The notes beneath the pieces were generated by a model. It did no database searches and had not been told where the DNA came from. It saw nothing but the letters and a program-made list of their open reading frames with translations. Shown in pieces: positions 58,738 to 64,000 of a DNA stretch of 64,000 nucleotides. Positions within the stretch are counted from its first letter, which is position 1, and each line of letters opens with the position of its first letter. The stretch is from assembly GCA_964035575.1 (NCBI GenBank), contig OZ037833.1:124001-188000 (forward strand). The letters are read 5' to 3'. The position numbers and the translations under genes were made by a program. The DNA is from Rhynchopus sp. YZ270_cl-10 (taxonomy: Eukaryota; Euglenozoa; Diplonemea; Diplonemida; Diplonemidae).

Positions 58738-59540
58738 CAATAGACACTAGGGTAGAAAGGGGGCAGCATTTTTATTCCATTTTTCATTGCAAAATCAGGC
58801 ACGGACTAGGTAGGGAAGGTCTTCCCTACTTAGTGGGCCATTTTTGACAGGGGGAAAGATATAGGTAGAAAAGAGCTAGTGCAAAACGTCTCTGATATGC
58901 AGCCAGTAAGACTCCGTGCTGGTTACACTCTTCGACTGTATTGTTTTGCAGACAGAAAGAGGAAAACAAAGGAAAGTTCTAAGCCGAATGTGCTCCTTTT
59001 GCACATCCTTGAACAAATGCCGCAAATAGAGAAGACAGCCCAGTTACTGACACGTCTTTCCAGACAACCGAACCATGTCGGAGGACATAGGGTGGGGTGC
59101 AGTGGGTGGTACGAAAACAAAATTTTGAAACAATGAAGAAAAACATGGCGGCCAAGGCACACAAAGTGCTGGTCCAGTTCACCACTGTAGTTGGGCGCGC
59201 TCGATCCCAAGGAGACTCAACTGTGTGGGCGGAAACGTGTGACTGACTCTGTAGTCCCAAAGAAAAGGGGATTCGCAAGAGATCGCAAGGCATACCAATG
59301 AGAGACGCGACTTCAGAAAGGTTTGTGTGCCTCACTGGTCACGTGGAACAGGAAAAAAGAAAAGAAAACAGAAGAGAGCTATAGTGAATATGGGTCTTGC
59401 CATGATTCACATGAGTGAAGCAATTGGATGTCGCGCGGTCTACTGTAGCCTATCAGGGTTGGGCCCCCCCGCAGAGCGGAGTGAATGCACTCCAGCCTTT
59501 TTCATCCCAGTAAAGGGGAGCCCGAGGTTAGCAGCGCGTA
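58738..59540. repeat. Dispersed non-coding block, copy 3 of 5
   Basis: Carries the same ordered words as 50870-51660, with small indels. A second shared stretch follows at 59615-59890, matching 62190-62460 (for example GCACGAAGTACGCAAGAAGT and CCACGGGTT-TCGAACC). Confidence 0.75.
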
Positions 59541-59938
59541 TGCATAAAAAATAAGGGAAAGAAGGAGAAGAACAAAAAAAACAAGTAATTGATATCGGAA
59601 AAAAAACGGGGTGTGCTGAAATATTGGGCACGGGTTGGTGCACGAAGTACGCAAGAAGTGCGAATAGTTCTCCACGGGTTCTCGAACCTCAGAGAGGGCA
59701 CTTCATTGGCATGCACACGGTTGCCACAGAGGGTGGTGGTCAGGAACATAACTACTGCCCCAACAGAAAGGGAGGGGTATTTTAACACGCAAAGTTTTAG
59801 CATTGCATGTAATCATAGATGAAAAGAAAACTTGTAAGATGAATCAGAGAAAATGAGGCATCGTTTTGGCGCGGGAAGGTGCGGGACAATGTACACGAAG
59901 TCTGCGTTGCACATATTTAGAACTGAGAGGGTACGCTT

Positions 59939-60265
59939 TCACGGGGAGCATGTCGTTGCCTGGACCACGTGTGCAGAAGGAGCCACAGCCTCCCCATCAG
60001 CAGTGTTGTTTGCAGGGGCAGCATCAGTCCACCCAGTGAGGCAGAAGAGGAGGCAGTTCACGATACCAAGCCCAGCCGCAACAAAGATGAACGGAATCCC
60101 GTAGTTCAGGGAGCACTCAGAGAGGGAGTGGTCGTTGTCACTCGAATGGAGCAGCGAGTCGTCGTTGATGAGGTTCTTGTGCACTGCACCCAGCAGGATC
60201 GAGCCGCAGATCACCGCAAACAACGCTCCAAACAGGTGGATGAAGCCAGCAAACCTCCCCACAGA
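59939..60265 (-). pseudogene. Amastin-like 3' fragment G, joined to zinc-finger-like gene
   Basis: Sister of fragment F, with the same breakpoint at TCTGTGGGGAGG. The tail differs: a small deletion changes the end to VVQATTCSP. Upstream is a GT/GA dinucleotide-rich stretch on the coding strand (60266-60313), then the 3' end of the second zinc-finger-like gene. No ATG opens the frame. Confidence 0.7.
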
Positions 60266-60317
60266 AACTGTGCACACACACACACGACCCCCTCTCTCTC
60301 TCTCTCTCGCTCCCTCT

Positions 60318-60923
60318 TCACAGACACCCTACGTACTCAACGCAAACGAATGGAGAGTAAGGTTCGTTTCTGTAGTAGGCAGGCTTAGAGGGGAGGGGGA
60401 GCTTTGTGTGGAGGTCGGTCGCTTCAACCATGTGGGAGGAAGCGGAGCAGGCGTCGAAGGAGGACTGGGAGGCGGAGGCGGAGTCGGCGGAGCAGGAGGA
60501 TGTCATGCGTGTGAGGCGGGGTGACATGCTTGATGTGGACACATGCTGCGAAGGGCCAGAGGTCGACGACGCGGAGGATGTGGAGGTGGCCTCAAGGTTC
60601 TCGGCACGCTTCCGCTTGTTCTGCACTTTCTTAAGGGCGAGGAGAAACTGCTCATATCTGGTTCCCTTTTTGTAGATGTGCGGGCTGCCGCAGTTTCCAA
60701 GGCATGTCCCTGCGTAAAACTCCGAGCACTTCGCGTGGTCGTTGATGCGGATGTTCCACGCAGCCTCGCACACAAAGCACACCAGACGTGCCTCAAACTG
60801 CTTGCTGAGGTACTTCTCCTTCTTCCATGCGTTGTGCTGGCAGGGAGGGGTGTGTTCCACCACGACGTCACACTCCGCAGCACCAACCTTTGCGACCTTC
60901 TGTGCAGACTGTGTAGGGCACAT
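60318..60923 (-). CDS. Putative zinc-binding protein with Ser-rich tail, 201 residues (copy 2)
   Basis: ATG 60923 starts MCPTQSAQKVAKVGAAECDV. It is identical to copy 1 apart from a change near the C-terminus (VEYVGCL against VEYAGCL) and silent differences. The same Cys/His cluster, basic stretch and Ser-rich half are present. The duplicated stretch runs from about 59960 to 61080 and matches 57600-58730. So this gene, its downstream amastin fragment and its upstream TATAAAAGAAGAGAAG-like leader were copied together, and both copies stay intact. Confidence 0.65.
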   Translation of the reverse strand: MCPTQSAQKVAKVGAAECDVVVEHTPPCQHNAWKKEKYLSKQFEARLVCFVCEAAWNIRINDHAKCSEFYAGTCLGNCGSPHIYKKGTRYEQFLLALKKVQNKRKRAENLEATSTSSASSTSGPSQHVSTSSMSPRLTRMTSSCSADSASASQSSFDACSASSHMVEATDLHTKLPLPSKPAYYRNEPYSPFVCVEYVGCL

Positions 60924-61289
60924 TATAAAAGAAGAGAAGAAGAGTGGCGTCTAAAGCCCAATGAGCGGAAATGAAACCTTTTATTGCTTTATTTTTGAGA
61001 AAGGGAAGAGACGAAAAGGATACAGGATAAGTGTTTTGTGTAGTGGTTTTTTGTGAAAGAATATCTGAAGGTGTGCATGAAGAGGTGTGAAGAGGTGGGG
61101 AACGCTTAGAGCAATAGCGGGGGTGGAGGAAAAGACGACTTTCATTTTTTCCTCTGATAAATTGTTGGAGCAATGTAGTTGCCTCCGTAGTGTTGCCACA
61201 GTTGTGCAAATATCCACTGGTTTCTCCTGCTTCTGTTGCGGGTTGGGAATGACGGGAGGTGGTGTGAACCTGCTGCATGGTACGCAGCA

Positions 61290-61512
61290 GGAAGATCCAA
61301 GAGCACACCAAGATGATGTGCCGTGTACACATCCATGCACCTCTAAACGCATCCTCTCGAAGCATGCTTAGGTAGCAGCACTGAAGGCACAGAAGAAGGA
61401 AGAGGGGCACCGCAAGCACCACAGCCAACGCAGATGCTTCGGTGTACAGGTCGTGGTGCAGTGTTGTGGTGAGCAGGGGGTAGTGAAGCAGTGATGCAAA
61501 TAAGGAGAACAA
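61290..61512 (-). other. Hydrophobic open frame, possible exon (copy 2)
   Basis: Repeats the frame at 56338-56619 with a few changes (ALAVVLAVPLFLLLCLQ, HIILVCSWIFLL). The two then diverge after the second hydrophobic stretch. No ATG opens it. Confidence 0.3.
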
Positions 61513-61514
61513 AA

Positions 61515-62170
61515 AGACACTAGGGTAGAAGGGGAAGCATTTTTATTCCATTTTTCATTGAAAAAATCAGGCACGGACTGGGTAGGGAAGGGACCGAGGT
61601 CTCTTCCCTACTTAGTGGGCCATTTTGACAGGGGCAAAGATATGGGTGAAAAAGAGATAGTGCAAAACGTCTCTGATATGCAGCCAGTGAGACTCCGTGG
61701 GGTTATCGAACACCCTCTTCGGACTGTATTGTTTTGCAGGCAGAAAGGAAAAAACAACAAAAGAAAGTTCTAAGCTGAATGTGCTCCTTTTGCACATCCT
61801 TCTAAATTAACAGTTAAGTGACTGACACAAAAGAAATGGGGTGGGGTGCAGTGGGTGGGACGATAACAAATTATGAAACGAAATTACGTTACGATAAAGA
61901 AAACATGGCGGCCAAGGCACACAAAGTGCTGGGTCCAGTTCACCACTGTAGTTGGGCTCGCTCGACCCCAAGGAGACTCAACTGCGTGGGTGGACACGTG
62001 TGACTCTGTAGTCCCCAACAAAAGGGGATTCGTAAGAGATCACAAGGCATACCGATGAGAGAAGACGTGACTTCAGAAAGGCTTGTGTGCCTCATTGGTC
62101 ACGTGGAACAGGAAAAGAAAACAGAAGAGAACTCAATTGAATATGGGTCTTGCTATGATTCACATGAGCG
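61515..62170. repeat. Dispersed non-coding block, copy 4 of 5
   Basis: Closest to the copy at 63505-64000, including AATTAACAGTTAAGTGACTG. It contains the GTGCTCCTTTTGCACATCCT hairpin. Confidence 0.8.
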
Positions 62171-62485
62171 AAGCGATTGGATGTATCGAAGCATATTGGG
62201 CACGGGTGGGCTGCACGAAGTACGCAAGAAGTGCGATCACCCCCTTCAGTTCTCCACGGGTTATCGAACCCCAGAGAGCACTTCATTGGTATGCACACAG
62301 TTGCCACGAGGGAGGTGGCCAGGAACATGACCATTGCCCCAACCGGAAAGGGAGGTATTTTAACGCAAAGCTTTAGCATTGCATGTAATCATAGATGAAA
62401 AGAAAACTTGTACTATGAGAAAATGAGTCATCGCTTTTGGCGGGAAGGTGCGGGACAATGTGCAAGCAGTCTGCGTTGCACGTAC

Positions 62486-63205
62486 TCAGTGCTGAGAAGG
62501 GTACTGCCCCGTGGGCATCATCTCTTTGCCCTGGACAACGTGCGTAGTAGGAGCCACAGCCTCCCCATCAGCAGTGTTGTTTGCAGGGGCAGCATCAGTC
62601 CACCCAGTGAGGCAGAAGAGGAGGCAGTTCACGATACCAAGCCCAGCCGCAACAAAGATGAACGGAATCCCGTAGTTCAGGGAGCACTCAGAGAGGGAGT
62701 GGTCGTTGTCACTCGAATGGAGCAGCGAGTCGTCGTTGATGAGGTTCTTGTGCACTGCACCCAGCAGGATCGAGCCGCAGATCACCGCAAACAACGCTCC
62801 AAACAGGTGGATGAAGCCAGCAAACCTCTCCACAGACTGCGGCACGATGCCCACAAACTGTGCAACGTGCACACACGACGCAGCGAAGAACGTGATTGCA
62901 GACAGAATGGCGAACGCCTGTGCTGACTCAAAGAGCGTGCTCACCTCGTCCAGGTCCTTTGTTTTAATGTCCTGTGAAAACGACGCACCACCAAACACGA
63001 ACGATTGCTTAGCTCTGAACAGCCCTGTCGCCGGCATGGGAAGCTCAGCCAACGCAGGCAGCATCGGGTGCAAGACAATGGGATGGTCAAGGGACACAGA
63101 GCAAGCCTTCGTCACACTGTCCTTCGTGGCAGAGGTTGCAATGATGAAGCATATCGCAATAGCACTGCACACCAGAAGCAGCGAGCGTGCAACGATGGTG
63201 AACAT
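62486..63205 (-). CDS. Amastin-like four-pass membrane protein H, 239 residues
   Basis: ATG 63205 starts MFTIVARSLLLVCSAIAICF. It has all four helices: FESAQAFAILSAITFFAASC, then VPQSVERFAGFIHLFGALFA and NYGIPFIFVAAGLGIVNCL. The tail ends MMPTGQYPSQH. The linker LFRAKQSFVFGGASFSQDIK lacks the GT that copies A to E carry at this point, so it cannot be spliced there and must be coding. This helps decide that the linker is normally coding. Upstream is CCACTCAGTAACC with a short AT-rich leader, the same AG site as in copy E. Confidence 0.78.
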   Translation of the reverse strand: MFTIVARSLLLVCSAIAICFIIATSATKDSVTKACSVSLDHPIVLHPMLPALAELPMPATGLFRAKQSFVFGGASFSQDIKTKDLDEVSTLFESAQAFAILSAITFFAASCVHVAQFVGIVPQSVERFAGFIHLFGALFAVICGSILLGAVHKNLINDDSLLHSSDNDHSLSECSLNYGIPFIFVAAGLGIVNCLLFCLTGWTDAAPANNTADGEAVAPTTHVVQGKEMMPTGQYPSQH

Positions 63206-63504
63206 TTTTTGGTTGTGTTTTATTTTATTTTTGTAAGAGGTTACTGAGTGGTGGTGTGGGTAGGGGTGCGTGTGAACGTTCGAGAAACATACACCTGAGG
63301 TGCCCTTTGTTGACAGTAAGGGGTGTTGTGAGCGAAGAAGCACATTGTGTATAGCGCACAGCAGGCGTTTGTTGCTAGCATTACTTATGCAAAATGATGA
63401 TCAAGTGTTCGTCTGTTCGTCCAAGGCGTCTCACCTACAACTGTTGACCAGCAGAACTATTGTGTAAGTGGTGGTAGGACTGCAAGTGCAAATAAGGAGA
63501 ACAA

Positions 63505-64000
63505 AAAGACACTAGGGTCGAAGGGGAAGCATTTTTATTCCATTTATTCATTGAAAAAATCAGGCACGGACTGGGTAGGGAAGGGACCGAGGTCTCTTCC
63601 CTACTTAGTGGGCCATTTCGACAGGGGGGAAGATATGGGTGAAAAAGAGATAGTGCAAAACGTCTCTGATATGCAGCCAGTGAGACTCCGTGGGGTTATC
63701 GAACACCCTCTTCGGACTGTATTGTTTTGCAGGCAGAAAGGAAAAAACAACAAAAGAAAGTTCTAAGCTGAATGTGCTCCTTTTGCACATCCTTCTAAAT
63801 TAACAGTTAAGTGACTGACACAAAAGAAATGGGGAGGGGTGCAGTGGGTGGGACGATAACAAATTATGAAACGATAAAGAAAACATGGCGGCCAAGGCAC
63901 ACAAAGTGCTGGGTCCAGTTCACCACTGTAGTTGGGCTCGCTCGACCCCAAGGAGACTCAACTGTGTGGGTGGACACGTGTGACTCTGTAGTCCCAAAGA
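63505..64000. repeat. Dispersed non-coding block, copy 5 of 5 (runs off window)
   Basis: Starts CACTAGGGTCGAAGGGG and matches 61515-62010 closely. The stretch 63206-63504 upstream of gene H holds no gene that I can support. Confidence 0.8.

Noticed and set aside
62260-62290. GGGTTATCGAACCCC resembling a tRNA T-arm
   Set aside because: Only a small palindrome; no cloverleaf can be drawn around it.

Overview
This window comes from a unicellular eukaryote. Two genes are interrupted by short GT-AG introns whose donors begin GTATG. The gene-free stretches are AT-rich with long A and T runs. The proteins are eukaryotic types: a sphingolipid delta-4 desaturase, ACOT9-type thioesterases, a MIB/HERC2 plus ubiquitin-like protein and CUB-like surface domains. 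Every gene I can support (about a dozen plus gene copies and relics) lies on the minus strand. A family of four-pass membrane proteins resembles amastins. One-way gene order, amastin-like genes and conserved AG sites just upstream of start codons together suggest a euglenozoan (diplonemid or kinetoplastid relative). That placement is inference, not proof.

Layout. 1-18060: one enormous minus-strand open frame, about 6020 codons with no stop before the window edge. It has a signal peptide, about 265 copies of a Thr/Pro-rich 11-residue repeat and about eleven copies of a large secreted module. The open plus-strand frames over the repeat are its shadows. 20527-22295: a four-exon MATH-like/coiled-coil gene. 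23154-23987: a secreted Cys-rich protein. 24711-26255: a MIB/HERC2 plus ubiquitin-like protein. 26948-29122: an unrecognised 724-residue protein. 30929-34749: two tandem acyl-CoA thioesterases. 34750-39371: a gene desert with dispersed short repeats. 39372-40458: the desaturase, with one intron.

40.8-64 kb is a duplication-rich surface-protein region. It holds six amastin-like genes (one frame-shifted), two 3' amastin fragments joined to the end of a duplicated zinc-finger-like gene, and a 1195-residue type I surface protein with four CUB-like repeats. A non-coding block occurs five times. Genes A+B (41.1-44.0 kb) are copied as C+D (46.2-49.1 kb).

The best candidates for something undescribed are the giant repeat protein and a family of roughly 45-60 bp elements beginning GAAAACTTG. 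Two of these elements are present in one paralogous segment and absent from its sisters, which indicates recent movement. I saw no convincing rRNA, tRNA, CRISPR or virus-derived element.
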